Assembly: GCA_002314525.1 (NCBI GenBank)
Contig: DCGE01000037.1
Location: forward strand, 1 to 32,610
Length of the DNA: 32,610 nucleotides
DNA from: Prevotellaceae bacterium UBA1786
Lineage (GTDB): Bacteria > Bacteroidota > Bacteroidia > Bacteroidales > Bacteroidaceae
Direction: 5' to 3'
The position numbers were made by a program, and so were the translations under genes. The notes under the pieces were generated by a model. That model was not told where the DNA came from and made no database searches. It saw only the letters and a list, made by a program, of their open reading frames with translations. This document shows, in pieces, positions 7,823 through 18,199 of this stretch; the stretch's first letter is position 1, and the number at the start of each line of letters is the position of its first letter.

Positions 7823-9274
7823 ATGAAACTGATAAATTTACTTGATAAAATAGAAGTCTTATCCATTTCTGGTAGGAACGATATTGATATTTCGGGCATA
7901 AACATCGACTCCCGTCTCATAGAAGAAGGACATTTGTTTTTTGCTGTAAAAGGTGCGCAGACCGATGGTCATAACTATATTTCAAAAGCCATTGAGAACG
8001 GTGCAAAGGCTGTAATACTCGAGGATATGCCAAAGGACATCAACCCAGATGTCACATATATTAAAGTCGAAAACACCGAACAGATAACCGGACAAATCGC
8101 TACTGTATTCTATGACGATCCTACCTCGAAGCTGAAGTTGGTAGGAGTGACAGGAACAAACGGCAAGACAACTACGGCGACTGTTCTTTATGACATGTTC
8201 CGCTTCATGGGACATCGAACCGGTTTGCTGTCAACCGTCATGAACTACATCGACGGAGAAGCCTACCCGACCTCTCATACCACTCCTGACCCAATCACAC
8301 TAAATAGGATGCTTGCACGCATGGCTGATGCCGGTTGTGAATATGTGTTCATGGAGGTCAGCTCGCATTCAATAGTGCAGAACAGAATCGGGGGACTGAA
8401 ATTCGCAGGCGGAATCTTCACAAATATCACCCGAGATCATCTTGATTACCATAAGACATTTGACAACTATCTCAAGGCAAAGAAACTTTTTTTCGACAAT
8501 CTTCCTGCTGATTCGTTTGCAATCACCAACATTGACGACAAGAACGGACTCGTGATGATGCAGAACACGAAAGCAGCAGTGCGTACATATTCAATCCAGC
8601 AGATGGCAGACTTCAAAGCCAAGATAATTGAAAGCCATTTTGAGGGAATGTATCTTGATATCAACGGAGCTGAAGTCGGTGTGAATTTCATAGGCAGGTT
8701 CAATGTCTCGAATCTTCTGGCAGTGTATGGCACAGCTTCTATGCTCGGCAAACAAAACGAGGAGATTCTCGTTGCTATGAGTGCAATGCATCCGGTCAAC
8801 GGACGATTCCAGTCAATCACCTCACCCGATGGTGTCACTGCCATCGTGGATTATGCCCACACTCCCGATGCACTTGATAACGTCCTGAAGACCATACACG
8901 GCATTCTTGACGGAAAAGGCCATGTGATAACGGTCTGCGGAGCCGGCGGCAACCGTGACAAGGGTAAACGTCCCATCATGGCACAGGAGGCTGTTCGTCA
9001 GAGTGACAAGGTGATTCTCACAAGCGATAATCCACGTTTTGAAGACCCACAGACAATCATCAACGACATGCTCACCGGATTGGATGACACGCAGAGGAGA
9101 AGTGTAATCACGATTCCAGACCGTAGGGAAGCTATCAAAACTGCTTGCATGTTTGCCCAAAAGGGAGATGTAGTTCTTGTAGCTGGAAAAGGACACGAGG
9201 ACTATCAGGAAATCTCAGGTATCAAGTATCATTTTGATGACAAGGAGGAAATCCACAAGATTTTCGGTATTTAA
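7823..9274 (+). CDS. murE: UDP-MurNAc-L-Ala-D-Glu:meso-diaminopimelate ligase MurE
   Basis: MurE adds the third stem-peptide residue to UDP-MurNAc-L-Ala-D-Glu in the cytoplasm, using ATP. The three Mur-ligase domains are visible. The N-terminal substrate domain holds [15 protein letters not shown]. The ATP domain has the P-loop GTNGKTTT (residues 111-118) and EVSSHSI. The C-terminal domain begins near [12 protein letters not shown] at residues 402-405 is the motif that binds meso-diaminopimelate rather than lysine, so the wall should be of the DAP type, as usual for Gram-negative bacteria. Length (483) is normal. The gene starts 15 bases after ftsI and is followed by a 58-base gap, one of the longest inside the cluster. 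Confidence 0.97.
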   Translation: MKLINLLDKIEVLSISGRNDIDISGINIDSRLIEEGHLFFAVKGAQTDGHNYISKAIENGAKAVILEDMPKDINPDVTYIKVENTEQITGQIATVFYDDPTSKLKLVGVTGTNGKTTTATVLYDMFRFMGHRTGLLSTVMNYIDGEAYPTSHTTPDPITLNRMLARMADAGCEYVFMEVSSHSIVQNRIGGLKFAGGIFTNITRDHLDYHKTFDNYLKAKKLFFDNLPADSFAITNIDDKNGLVMMQNTKAAVRTYSIQQMADFKAKIIESHFEGMYLDINGAEVGVNFIGRFNVSNLLAVYGTASMLGKQNEEILVAMSAMHPVNGRFQSITSPDGVTAIVDYAHTPDALDNVLKTIHGILDGKGHVITVCGAGGNRDKGKRPIMAQEAVRQSDKVILTSDNPRFEDPQTIINDMLTGLDDTQRRSVITIPDRREAIKTACMFAQKGDVVLVAGKGHEDYQEISGIKYHFDDKEEIHKIFGI

Positions 9275-9332
9275 TGATCCTATCGTCTGATTAATTATAA
9301 AAAATGCAAATTGTTAAATAACAGATATACCG

Positions 9333-10604
9333 ATGTTCTATTCACTATCACAGTTTCTTGACCAACTGAACTTTCCAGGGGCTGGAATGTGGACATACGT
9401 ATCGTTCCGTTCGCTTCTTGCTTTGATAACATCTCTGATTATCTCCATGTGGTTCGGAAAAACTTTTATCACTTTCATGAAGCGCAACCGACATTTGGAA
9501 GCAGCGCGCGATGAACAGACAGATCCATACGGAATATATAAGACCGACACACCTTCCATGGGTGGAGTGATCATCATTGTTGCAATACTCGTTCCGGTCC
9601 TGCTGCTGGGAAGATTGGACAATGTCTATATCATTCTTCTGCTGGCTACTACGGTTTTCTTCGGTTTGTTAGGGTTCCTTGATGATTTCATCAAACTCAG
9701 AGGAAACAAAGACGGACTGAAGCCTCGATACAAATTGATGGGTCAGTTGTTTTTCGGATGTATAATCGGTATCACACTTTGGCTAAGCCCACAGGCTGTC
9801 GTACGTGAGAATGTCGAGATTGTCAAAGGTGGAAACACCACAGAAGTGTACCACAAAAGTGAAGCCCGAAAGTCAACCGTCACCACCGTTCCGTTCTTCA
9901 AGAACAACAACCTGGACTATTACGAGGCATTCAACTGGATAGGCAATGGAACAGCGAAGCGCGCATGTGGCTGGATATTGTTCATTATTGTAACTACATT
10001 CGTAATAACTGCTGTGTCTAACGGAGCGAACTTGAACGATGGTATGGACGGCATGTGTGCAGGAAACTCGGCAATCATAGGTGTCGCACTCGGCATCTTG
10101 GCATATGTATCAGGGCATATTCATTATGCAAGCTACCTGAACGTTATGTATATTCCTGGATCTGAAGAGATAGTGGTCTTTATCTGTGCATTTGTAGGAG
10201 CATTGATTGGCTTTCTGTGGTTCAACATCTATCCGGCAAAGGTGTTTATGGGTGATACCGGCAGTCTTACCATCGGTGGTGTTATTGCCGTTACCGCCAT
10301 CATCATTCACAAAGAACTCCTCGTTCCGATTCTCTGTGGCATCTTCCTTATAGAGAGCATATCTGTCATACTGCAGGTTCAAACCGCAAAATATGGTACT
10401 CGGCATGGTAAGAAACTCCGGGTTTTCAAGCGTGCACCGATACATGATCATTTCCGTGTGCTGAAAAGTCAGATGCAGGCTGACACAAAATATTTAATCA
10501 CCAAACCAACAGCAGTGCTCCACGAGAACACCATCACGATAAGATTCTGGATAGTCACGATTCTGTTGGCTGCAATAACGATAATAACATTGAAGATTAG
10601 ATAA
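9333..10604 (+). CDS. mraY: Phospho-N-acetylmuramoyl-pentapeptide transferase MraY
   Basis: MraY is an integral membrane enzyme that moves phospho-MurNAc-pentapeptide onto undecaprenyl phosphate to form lipid I. Signature motifs are DDFIKLR with the Mg-binding aspartates, NLNDGMDGM, YPAKVFMGDTGSL, and the C-terminal APIHDHFR, which corresponds to the family PxHHHxE-like loop. About ten hydrophobic helices are seen. At 423 residues it is longer than the E. coli enzyme (360). The extra length lies mainly in a polar insertion around residues 155-195 (VRENVEIVKGG to DYYEAFNW), which I believe is common in Bacteroidota. It lies in line between murE and murD, with 19 bases before murD. Confidence 0.96.
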   Translation: MFYSLSQFLDQLNFPGAGMWTYVSFRSLLALITSLIISMWFGKTFITFMKRNRHLEAARDEQTDPYGIYKTDTPSMGGVIIIVAILVPVLLLGRLDNVYIILLLATTVFFGLLGFLDDFIKLRGNKDGLKPRYKLMGQLFFGCIIGITLWLSPQAVVRENVEIVKGGNTTEVYHKSEARKSTVTTVPFFKNNNLDYYEAFNWIGNGTAKRACGWILFIIVTTFVITAVSNGANLNDGMDGMCAGNSAIIGVALGILAYVSGHIHYASYLNVMYIPGSEEIVVFICAFVGALIGFLWFNIYPAKVFMGDTGSLTIGGVIAVTAIIIHKELLVPILCGIFLIESISVILQVQTAKYGTRHGKKLRVFKRAPIHDHFRVLKSQMQADTKYLITKPTAVLHENTITIRFWIVTILLAAITIITLKIR

Positions 10605-10623
10605 TTCCAAACTTAAGGTCTAA

Positions 10624-11928
10624 ATGAAAAGAATAGTTGTACTCGGAGCAGGAGAGAGTGGAGTCGGAGCAGCAGTACTTGCAAAAGTCAAGGGATTCGA
10701 TGTGTTTGTTTCCGACATGTCTGATATCAAAGACAAGTATAAGGAAATGCTGAATAAATACAATATTCAGTGGGAGGCAAAGCAACATACTAAGGAACTG
10801 ATCCTCAATGCCGATGAGATCGTCAAGAGCCCCGGTATTCCGGATAAAGCCCCGATGATCCAAAAAGTCATTGAGAAAGGTATTCCTATCATAAGCGAGA
10901 TTGAATTTGCTGGAAGATACACTACAGCCAAAATGATTTGTATCACTGGCTCCAACGGAAAGACGACGACCACATCGCTCATATATCATATCATGACTAA
11001 AGCCGGAATGAATGTCGGACTTGCCGGAAATATCGGTAGGAGTCTTGCTCTTCAAGTGGCTTTCGAGCAACACGATGTATATGTAATCGAACTCAGCAGT
11101 TTTCAACTGGATAACATGTATGAGTTCAAGGCTGATATTGCAGTGTTGATGAATATCACACCGGATCACCTTGATCGCTATGATTTCTGTATGCAGAACT
11201 ATGTAGATTCAAAAATGCGGATCACTCGCAACCAAACCAAAACCGATGCTTTCATCTATTGGGCTGGCGATACTATTGTCAGCGATGAAATCAACAAGCA
11301 TGATTCTGAGTTACTGGCAACTCGATATGGTTTCACTGACAGCACCCCACTTCCAGGAGAAATGCCACGTGAATCTCTTTCTCTGAAGGGCCGTCACAAT
11401 CTGTATAACTCTCTGGCAGCCGGCTACGCAGCTCAGGTTGCTGGAGTCCCGATGGACATCATACATCAGGGTCTTGCAGATTTTCCAGGAGTAGAGCACC
11501 GTCTTGAGAAGGCTGGATCCGTCGGCGACATCGAGTTCGTGAACGATTCCAAAGCGACCAATGTTGACGCATGTTGGTATGCACTTGAAAGCATGACAAA
11601 ACCTACAATCCTCATCCTTGGCGGTCTGGACAAAGGCAACGATTACAGTCAGATTTACAAATTGGTCCGACAAAAGTGTATCGGTCTGGTACTGATGGGT
11701 GTTGACAACAAGAAACTCCATGAGAATTTTGACTCTTTCGGAATTCCTATTGCCGACGTGAAAAGCATGAAGGACTGCCTCACTGCATGTATGGATATGG
11801 CCTGTCCTGGCTGCTGTGTCTTGCTGAGCCCGTGCTGTGCAAGTTTCGACTTGTTCAAAAACATGGAAGACCGAGGTGAACAATTCAAGAACGGAGTGAA
11901 AAACTTAAATAACAATACAAGACAATAA
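10624..11928 (+). CDS. murD: UDP-MurNAc-L-alanine:D-glutamate ligase MurD
   Basis: MurD adds D-glutamate to UDP-MurNAc-L-Ala. The N-terminal VLGAGESGVGAAVLA is the nucleotide-sugar-binding Rossmann loop. The ATP P-loop is GSNGKTTTTS, with Lys113. IELSSFQLD, NITPDHLDRY and the C-terminal FVNDSKATN and ILGGLDKGNDY are MurD hallmarks. The 434-residue length is normal. Its TAA stop at 11926-11928 overlaps the ftsW ATG (TAATG), which suggests translational coupling. Confidence 0.96.
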   Translation: MKRIVVLGAGESGVGAAVLAKVKGFDVFVSDMSDIKDKYKEMLNKYNIQWEAKQHTKELILNADEIVKSPGIPDKAPMIQKVIEKGIPIISEIEFAGRYTTAKMICITGSNGKTTTTSLIYHIMTKAGMNVGLAGNIGRSLALQVAFEQHDVYVIELSSFQLDNMYEFKADIAVLMNITPDHLDRYDFCMQNYVDSKMRITRNQTKTDAFIYWAGDTIVSDEINKHDSELLATRYGFTDSTPLPGEMPRESLSLKGRHNLYNSLAAGYAAQVAGVPMDIIHQGLADFPGVEHRLEKAGSVGDIEFVNDSKATNVDACWYALESMTKPTILILGGLDKGNDYSQIYKLVRQKCIGLVLMGVDNKKLHENFDSFGIPIADVKSMKDCLTACMDMACPGCCVLLSPCCASFDLFKNMEDRGEQFKNGVKNLNNNTRQ

Positions 11929-13226
11929 TGGGAAATAAAATCACTAACTTTCTGTCAACCAATTTCTTCAAAGGGGATAAGGGTGTATGGATGATATATT
12001 TCTTCCTGTGCATGATATCTCTTGTGGAGATTTATAGTGCTTCAAGCAACCTTACCTTCAAGTCGGGGAACCATTGGAGTCCGATGATCAGTCAAGCTGG
12101 ATTTCTGATAGCTGGTTTCATTATCATACTGGTAGTCCACCGTATTCCATGCAAGTACTTCAAGATCCTGCCTCTGTTCCTCCTCCCGCTGGCTGTCGTT
12201 CTTCTTGTCTGTACCCGTATTGTAGGAGGTGATGTCAACAATGCTCAACGTTGGATGTCATTCGGAAGTATATCATTCCAGCCATCTGAGATAGCCAAGA
12301 CGGCATTAATCCTGACTCTAGCTATGATTCTGTCCAAAACACAGTGTGAAGTCCGAAAAAACACCAAAAACGGTCCTCGCACTATAGTCCGGGCAACCAA
12401 AGGTGGATATTCACATCCTTTCTGGCTTTGTGTTTCCATGGTGGTATTGGTATGCGGGTTGATATGCACGGAGAACTTCTCAACAGCAGCTCTTCTTTTC
12501 CTGGTTGCCGTTACTATGATGTTCATCGGACATATCCCATATGACTTGATGTTCAAGGGTCTAGGAGTAGTGTTTGCATTAGGGGCTATCATTGTAATTA
12601 CTATGGTTTCTCTTTCCGACGAGCAGTTGGGTGCGCTATCCAAACGTGCTCCCACATGGAAAGCACGAATCGTAAATAAGTTCACACACGAGGAACATGA
12701 AGATGCTCCATCATTGTCTGATATCCAGAAACAGGAAACCAGTGCATTGATATCCATTTCCAGTTCCGATATCATCGGACGCGGACCAGGCAATTCTGAA
12801 GGACGCGATTTTCTATATCGTGCAGAATCCGACTTCATATACGCAATCATCATTGAGGAAATGGGACTGTTCGGCGGTCTGTTCGTGTTGGGACTCTATC
12901 TAGCCTTGCTGATACGAGTCGGAAGAATATCTCAGCGGTGCGACAAGTTCTTCCCGGCTTTCGTTGTCATGGGTCTCGGAATGATGATAGTGATTCAGGC
13001 TCTGGTCAATATGGGAGTTGCCGTTGGGCTGCTTCCTGTCACCGGTCAGACCTTGCCTTTGATTAGCAAGGGAGGAACATCTATACTGATGGTCAGTTTC
13101 AACCTCGGCATCATTCTCAGTATCAGTCGGTATGCAGATAAGGTAAATGAGACCAAAGCCGAACCTGCGGAAAAAATAAGTGCCAACGAGACTGAAGAGT
13201 ATTTCAGCAGTGTTGGAATGGAATAA
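11928..13226 (+). CDS. ftsW: Septal peptidoglycan glycosyltransferase FtsW (SEDS family)
   Basis: FtsW polymerises lipid II at the division site together with FtsI. The 432-residue protein has about ten membrane helices and the SEDS signatures GGDVNNAQRWMSFG, SFQPSEIAK, ESDFIYAIIIEEMG and LPLISKGGTSI. The large extracytoplasmic loop between helices 7 and 8 contains the acidic stretch THEEHEDAPSLSD. Pairing with FtsI in the same operon favours FtsW over the elongation paralogue RodA. The start overlaps the murD stop by one base, and the C-terminus is a charged cytoplasmic tail. Confidence 0.95.
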   Translation: MGNKITNFLSTNFFKGDKGVWMIYFFLCMISLVEIYSASSNLTFKSGNHWSPMISQAGFLIAGFIIILVVHRIPCKYFKILPLFLLPLAVVLLVCTRIVGGDVNNAQRWMSFGSISFQPSEIAKTALILTLAMILSKTQCEVRKNTKNGPRTIVRATKGGYSHPFWLCVSMVVLVCGLICTENFSTAALLFLVAVTMMFIGHIPYDLMFKGLGVVFALGAIIVITMVSLSDEQLGALSKRAPTWKARIVNKFTHEEHEDAPSLSDIQKQETSALISISSSDIIGRGPGNSEGRDFLYRAESDFIYAIIIEEMGLFGGLFVLGLYLALLIRVGRISQRCDKFFPAFVVMGLGMMIVIQALVNMGVAVGLLPVTGQTLPLISKGGTSILMVSFNLGIILSISRYADKVNETKAEPAEKISANETEEYFSSVGME

Positions 13227-13241
13227 AACACTTTTATTGAC

Positions 13242-14354
13242 ATGAGCCCAATCAGAGTAATTATAAGTGGCGGAGGTACCGGAGGACACATCTTTCCTGC
13301 GATATCAATTGCCAATGCCATAAAGGCCAAGGATTCTGATGCAGAGATCTTGTTCATCGGTGCTGAAGGCCGTATGGAGATGCAACGTGTACCAGCGGCC
13401 GGATTCCAAATAATCGGTCTTCCGGTCCGGGGTTTGATCCGACCTTTATGGAGTCCTAAGAATATATCGGTTCTAATTGATTTCGTACGAAGCAAGAGCA
13501 TGGTGAAGAAAATAATAAAGGACTTCAACCCGGATGTAACAGTCGGCGTGGGTGGATATGCTTCGGCTCCTACCCTGAACGCAGCTTATTCTCTCCGTAT
13601 TCCTTGTCTCATACAAGAGCAGAACTCCTACGCAGGTGTGACAAACAAAAGTCTTGCAAAAAAGGCAAGGAAGATATGCGTGGCATACGAGGGTATGGAA
13701 CGTTTCTTCCCGAAGGACAGGATTCTTCTTACCGGCAACCCTATCCGCCAGTCATTGTCTGAATGCAGCTACGACCGCAGGGAGGCTGCATCGGCACTCG
13801 GACTTGACCCCGACAGGCCGATAATATTGATAATAGGTGGCAGTCTGGGAGCCAAAACCATAAACCAGAGTATTCTTGGTGATCTGGATCTTATCCGTGA
13901 GTCGGGCATACAGATTCTCTGGCAGACTGGTAAATACTATTTCGAATCCATCAAGCAGCAGCTGAAATCATCTCCTGAAGTACCAAATCTCCATGCTGTG
14001 GACTTCATTTCAGATATGGACAAGGCATACGCTGCAGCAGATCTGGTTATATCACGTGCAGGTGCCAGTTCTATATCTGAACTGTGCCAATTAGGGAAGC
14101 CGTGCGTACTTGTTCCTTCACCTAATGTGGCGGAGGACCATCAAACGAAGAACGCTATGGCTCTTGTTTCCCGTAATGCTGCCATCATGGTGACAGACTC
14201 CGAATCAAGGGAAAAACTGATTCCTGTCTCTGTCGATTTGGTTAAGAATTGGGAAAGATTACAATCTCTATCTAAGAATATAAAGCAGTTGGCTCTCTTC
14301 AATTCTGCTGAGAAAATAGCCGACGAGGTCTTTGAACTTGTAAAAAACAAATAA
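13242..14354 (+). CDS. murG: UDP-GlcNAc:lipid I N-acetylglucosaminyltransferase MurG
   Basis: MurG is a peripheral inner-membrane GT-B glycosyltransferase (family GT28) that converts lipid I to lipid II. The N-terminal GGGTGGHIFPA loop (residues 10-20), VGVGGYASAP, EQNSYAGVTNK, IIGGSLGAKTINQ and SRAGASSISELCQLGKPC with VPSPNVAEDHQ are all diagnostic. The 370-residue length is normal. It starts 15 bases after ftsW and ends 12 bases before murC. Confidence 0.97.
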   Translation: MSPIRVIISGGGTGGHIFPAISIANAIKAKDSDAEILFIGAEGRMEMQRVPAAGFQIIGLPVRGLIRPLWSPKNISVLIDFVRSKSMVKKIIKDFNPDVTVGVGGYASAPTLNAAYSLRIPCLIQEQNSYAGVTNKSLAKKARKICVAYEGMERFFPKDRILLTGNPIRQSLSECSYDRREAASALGLDPDRPIILIIGGSLGAKTINQSILGDLDLIRESGIQILWQTGKYYFESIKQQLKSSPEVPNLHAVDFISDMDKAYAAADLVISRAGASSISELCQLGKPCVLVPSPNVAEDHQTKNAMALVSRNAAIMVTDSESREKLIPVSVDLVKNWERLQSLSKNIKQLALFNSAEKIADEVFELVKNK

Positions 14355-14366
14355 CGTATTATCACT

Positions 14367-15743
14367 ATGATTTCAGAAATTAAAAGCATATATTTTGTAG
14401 GAGCAGGCGGTATAGGCATGAGCGCCCTACTTCGTTATTATCTTCATAAAGGATGCAACGTAGGTGGATACGACAAGACTCCGTCTCCTCTCACGGAACG
14501 GCTGATAGAAGAAGGCGCACACATCCATTATGAAGATAACATTAACCTGATTCCCGCATGTTTCAAGGACAAGGAGTCAACTCTCATCGTGTTCACACCT
14601 GCAATTCCTGCGTATCACTCTGAACTGACATATTTCAGGAATCATGGGTTTGAGATACAGAAACGCGCACAGGTGCTCGGCACACTAACACGCGAACACA
14701 AAGGACTTTGTGTGGCTGGAACTCACGGCAAGACCACCACGTCATCTATGGCTGCCCATTTGCTTCATCAATCTCATGTTGACTGTAATGCTTTCCTCGG
14801 AGGAATAACCAAGAACTATGGTACGAACTACATTCTGTCTGACCAAAGCGACTATGTGGTTATTGAGGCCGATGAGTTCGATCGCTCATTCCATTGGCTC
14901 ACTCCTTATATGACGGTAATCACCGCAACCGATCCTGATCATCTTGATATCTATGGAACAAAAGAGGCTTATCTTGAGAGTTTCAGGAAATACACGTCTC
15001 TCATCAAACCGGGCGGTGCTCTGATCATACATACGGATCTTGAGATGAAACCCGATGTCCAAGATGGAGTTACTGTCTATGAGTATTCACGCGACAGGGG
15101 TGATTTCCATGCTGAGAACATACGTATCGGCAACGGGGAGATCATCTTTGATTTCGTATCTCCAAAGGGATGTATCAAGGACATACAGTTAGGAGTGCCT
15201 GTGAGTATCAATATTGATAACGGTATAGCTGCAATGGCCTTGGCTCAGTTGAACGGTGTGACTGACAACGAAATTCGCGAAGGCATGAAGTCCTTCTCCG
15301 GAGTCGATCGCCGATTCGACTTCAAGATCAAGACTGAAAGGATGGTTCTTTTGAGTGACTATGCACATCATCCTAATGAAATTGCCCAGAGTGTTCGCTC
15401 AATTAGGGAACTCTATTCCGATAGGAAGATAGCGGCCATATTCCAACCGCATCTCTACACCAGAACACGGGATTTCTACAAGGAGTTTGCCGATAGTCTG
15501 TCCTTGTTAGACAACGTCTATCTTTGTGATATATATCCTGCTCGTGAAGCGCCTATCCCTGGTGTCACCAGCCAACTCATCTACGACAACCTGCGTGAGG
15601 GTATCAAGAAACAGCTGATCCACAATGAAGATATACTCTCGGTGGCTGAGTCTCATGATTTCGATGTTCTGATCGTACTCGGAGCTGGTGACATTGACAA
15701 CTACGTCCCACAAATCGTCAATATTCTCAATCAATATAAATGA
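14367..15743 (+). CDS. murC: UDP-N-acetylmuramate:L-alanine ligase MurC
   Basis: MurC adds L-alanine to UDP-MurNAc, the first stem-peptide step. The N-terminal FVGAGGIGMSALLRYY is the Rossmann motif. GTHGKTTTSS is the ATP loop with Lys122, the middle domain has EADEFDRSF, TDPDHLDIY follows, and SDYAHHPNEI is the C-terminal signature. Length (458) is normal. The TGA stop at 15741-15743 sits inside the ftsQ start (ATGA), a four-base overlap typical of coupled genes. Confidence 0.96.
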   Translation: MISEIKSIYFVGAGGIGMSALLRYYLHKGCNVGGYDKTPSPLTERLIEEGAHIHYEDNINLIPACFKDKESTLIVFTPAIPAYHSELTYFRNHGFEIQKRAQVLGTLTREHKGLCVAGTHGKTTTSSMAAHLLHQSHVDCNAFLGGITKNYGTNYILSDQSDYVVIEADEFDRSFHWLTPYMTVITATDPDHLDIYGTKEAYLESFRKYTSLIKPGGALIIHTDLEMKPDVQDGVTVYEYSRDRGDFHAENIRIGNGEIIFDFVSPKGCIKDIQLGVPVSINIDNGIAAMALAQLNGVTDNEIREGMKSFSGVDRRFDFKIKTERMVLLSDYAHHPNEIAQSVRSIRELYSDRKIAAIFQPHLYTRTRDFYKEFADSLSLLDNVYLCDIYPAREAPIPGVTSQLIYDNLREGIKKQLIHNEDILSVAESHDFDVLIVLGAGDIDNYVPQIVNILNQYK

Positions 15744-16543
15744 TCAAGAAAATTATCCGGATAACAGTTATTCTGCTTTGTATCATAGCAGTGGTGGCAT
15801 ATCTCGTGTATGCAATGACCATTCGCCAGGAAGCAAAAGCCGATGCCATATGCAACGGCATCGTATTCGACATCAAAGACGATACACAGGCTCGGTTCAT
15901 CGATGAGACAGGCCTGAAGGAGATGATTGACAAAGCAAAAATAGATCCTACTGGCAGAAAACTCAAAGACGTCAACCTGACACTGATCGAAAATACCATC
16001 CGGCAGAGCCAGTATGTTGACAGTGTAGAGTGTTTCAAGACGTCACAGGACAATGTATGTATATCCGTCATCATGCGTACTCCGATTGTATATGTCCTGC
16101 CTGATTCAGCTGCCAATGGCTATTTCGTCGATTCACACGGCAATATCATCAAAAACACAAGCTACTCGACTAATATCGTTGTGGCAACAGGTGACATTTC
16201 GTGCAAATATGCCACCACCGAACTTATGGAGTTCGGCAACTTCCTGCGCCGTGATGAGTTCTGGGACAACCAGATAGAACAAATCCACATCACGAAGGAT
16301 ACCGAAGGTAAACGTGTAGTTGAATGTATTCCGCGTGTCGGAGACCAGATCATTTACCTCGGGCAGATTACGGATTTTGAACAGAAGCTAAGCCGGATGA
16401 AGCTTTTCTACCAGAAAGCCATGCATGAAGTCGGATGGAATCACTATTCGCATTTCAACCTTGAGTTCGAAAATCAAGTGATAGGTACAAAACGCAAGTT
16501 CCACCATCCGGCAGCAGTACATCCAGAGAATACAGAACAATAA
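15740..16543 (+). CDS. ftsQ: Cell division protein FtsQ (POTRA domain)
   Basis: FtsQ is a single-pass inner-membrane protein that recruits FtsL/FtsB and links them to the septal synthases. The 267-residue sequence has a basic start, one membrane helix (about 5-26) and a periplasmic part. That part begins with a POTRA-like segment (AICNGIVFDIKDDTQARFIDE) followed by a beta-rich domain. It is recognised by position between murC and ftsA and by topology, since sequence similarity in this family is low. Translation is probably coupled to murC through the ATGA overlap. A 32-base A-rich gap precedes ftsA. Confidence 0.88.
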   Translation: MIKKIIRITVILLCIIAVVAYLVYAMTIRQEAKADAICNGIVFDIKDDTQARFIDETGLKEMIDKAKIDPTGRKLKDVNLTLIENTIRQSQYVDSVECFKTSQDNVCISVIMRTPIVYVLPDSAANGYFVDSHGNIIKNTSYSTNIVVATGDISCKYATTELMEFGNFLRRDEFWDNQIEQIHITKDTEGKRVVECIPRVGDQIIYLGQITDFEQKLSRMKLFYQKAMHEVGWNHYSHFNLEFENQVIGTKRKFHHPAAVHPENTEQ

Positions 16544-16575
16544 CCTGAAATAAATAACCAACAAACAAAAAGTCT

Positions 16576-18195
16576 ATGGGAGATATCGAACCTATTATCG
16601 TAGCCATCGAAATCGGATCATCCAAGATTGCAGGAATTGCAGGAAAGATGAAAGAAGGCACAATGCAGATCGTAGCCTATGCTGAAGACCAGACACACGA
16701 TTGCATCAAGCGTGGTGTGGTCTATAACATTGAGAAGACCACTATCTGCATCAAGAATGTAATCAGCAAACTTGAATCAACCATGAAGCAGAAAGTCTCT
16801 CATGTATATGTCGGACTCGGCGGTCAGTCTGTTCATTCTGAACTGAAAGTAGTTCAAAGCAATCTGCAGACTCCAACATGTATCAATCAGACTCATATTG
16901 ATTCAGTCACAATCGAAAGTCACGAAGTTTTCAGAGAGGATTATCAACTTGTAGGCTCATACCCTCAGGACTTCACTGTTGATTCCAATGTCACATCCGA
17001 CCCCGTTGGCATCGTCGGGACTAATCTTGAAGGTCGCTTCCTCAATGTCATTGCCAACAGCAAGCTCATTAATAACATCAACACTTGTTTCGACAACACC
17101 GATGTCAAAATCCAGGAATTCAAGGTTGCTGCCTACGAACTTGCTAGCAACATACTGACCGAAACCGAGAAACGCTCTGGCTGTGCAGTCGTTGATTTCG
17201 GTGCTGGCACCACAACCGTCATTGTGTTTAAAAACAACCTGGTACGTCTGGTCAATACTGTACCACTCGGTTTCAACAACATAATCCAAGATCTGTGCTC
17301 ACTCCAAATCGAATACTCCGAAGCCGAAGAACTCCTTTTGAAATACGGAAATGCCGTTCCTGGCGACAGCTATTCTGACGACGAGGATGAATCGGCATCT
17401 GAATATCAGACATCAGACGGGCGCAGTATCGAAGTGGCAAAAATACAGTTCATCATCGAAGCACGACTGATGGAAATCCTTGCTAATGTACGAAACCAGA
17501 TCTCACGCTGCGAATACTCAGAGAACCTTCTAGGAGGTATCATAATCACTGGAGGCGGAGTAAGACTCAAAAACCTTGAACGTGCTGTGATGCGTAACAC
17601 CAATATAGATAAGGTACGCACAGCAAGGAAACTTGTTGAGCCTGTCATCAAGAACAGCACACTCACAAACCTCACCATCGATGAAACAAGCAATACGATA
17701 GTGTCACTCCTACTTTCCGGAACTGAGAACTGCGTAGGTGGCGAAGTCGGAGACCCTGATATGTTCGTACGTCAGCAGACCGCTCAGGATATCAGCGCCC
17801 GTAAAGCCAATGTTGCATCAGTCCAGAAGGGAGAAGACGACTCTCAAACAGTACTTGAAAGCTATAAGGGCCGACTTCGTGAGATGATAGTCCAGATTCA
17901 GGAAGCCATCGTCGACGTCAGCGAACATAAAGCCAATAAACGTGTACGCAATGATGCCAAGGAACTTATCGAGATATCCAATACGCTTCTTGATGCCGAA
18001 TACCATCAGGCATACAACATACTCATGGGCAAGGACAAATTCAAACAGACACTCCGTGAAGCAGATGACCTCATCTCCAAGCGCGACGACGAGATCAAAA
18101 AACTTGAGGATACTATCCGTCAGGCAGAGAAGGAGACCGGGCTCATTTCCAGACTTACGAACTGGATCGATGATTTGTTAACAGAAAAAGATTAA
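16576..18195 (+). CDS. ftsA: Cell division protein FtsA with long C-terminal helical extension
   Basis: FtsA is an actin-like ATPase that tethers FtsZ to the membrane. Seen are the phosphate-1 loop AIEIGSSKIAGIAG, the 1C domain (HVYVGLGGQSVHSE), the phosphate-2 loop VVDFGAGTTTVIVF, and the adenosine motif IIITGGGVRLKNLE. The protein ends with a probable amphipathic membrane helix, SRLTNWIDDLL. At 539 residues it is about 120 longer than E. coli FtsA. The extra part (residues 420-525) is a charged, helix-rich, coiled-coil-like segment between the actin fold and the membrane helix. Four bases separate its stop from the ftsZ ATG. Confidence 0.95.
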   Translation: MGDIEPIIVAIEIGSSKIAGIAGKMKEGTMQIVAYAEDQTHDCIKRGVVYNIEKTTICIKNVISKLESTMKQKVSHVYVGLGGQSVHSELKVVQSNLQTPTCINQTHIDSVTIESHEVFREDYQLVGSYPQDFTVDSNVTSDPVGIVGTNLEGRFLNVIANSKLINNINTCFDNTDVKIQEFKVAAYELASNILTETEKRSGCAVVDFGAGTTTVIVFKNNLVRLVNTVPLGFNNIIQDLCSLQIEYSEAEELLLKYGNAVPGDSYSDDEDESASEYQTSDGRSIEVAKIQFIIEARLMEILANVRNQISRCEYSENLLGGIIITGGGVRLKNLERAVMRNTNIDKVRTARKLVEPVIKNSTLTNLTIDETSNTIVSLLLSGTENCVGGEVGDPDMFVRQQTAQDISARKANVASVQKGEDDSQTVLESYKGRLREMIVQIQEAIVDVSEHKANKRVRNDAKELIEISNTLLDAEYHQAYNILMGKDKFKQTLREADDLISKRDDEIKKLEDTIRQAEKETGLISRLTNWIDDLLTEKD

Positions 18196-18199
18196 AACT

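Noticed and set aside
10597..11169. Minus-strand frame of 190 codons opposite murD
   Set aside because: It is an antisense shadow of murD; the protein is low-quality and unlike any family I know.
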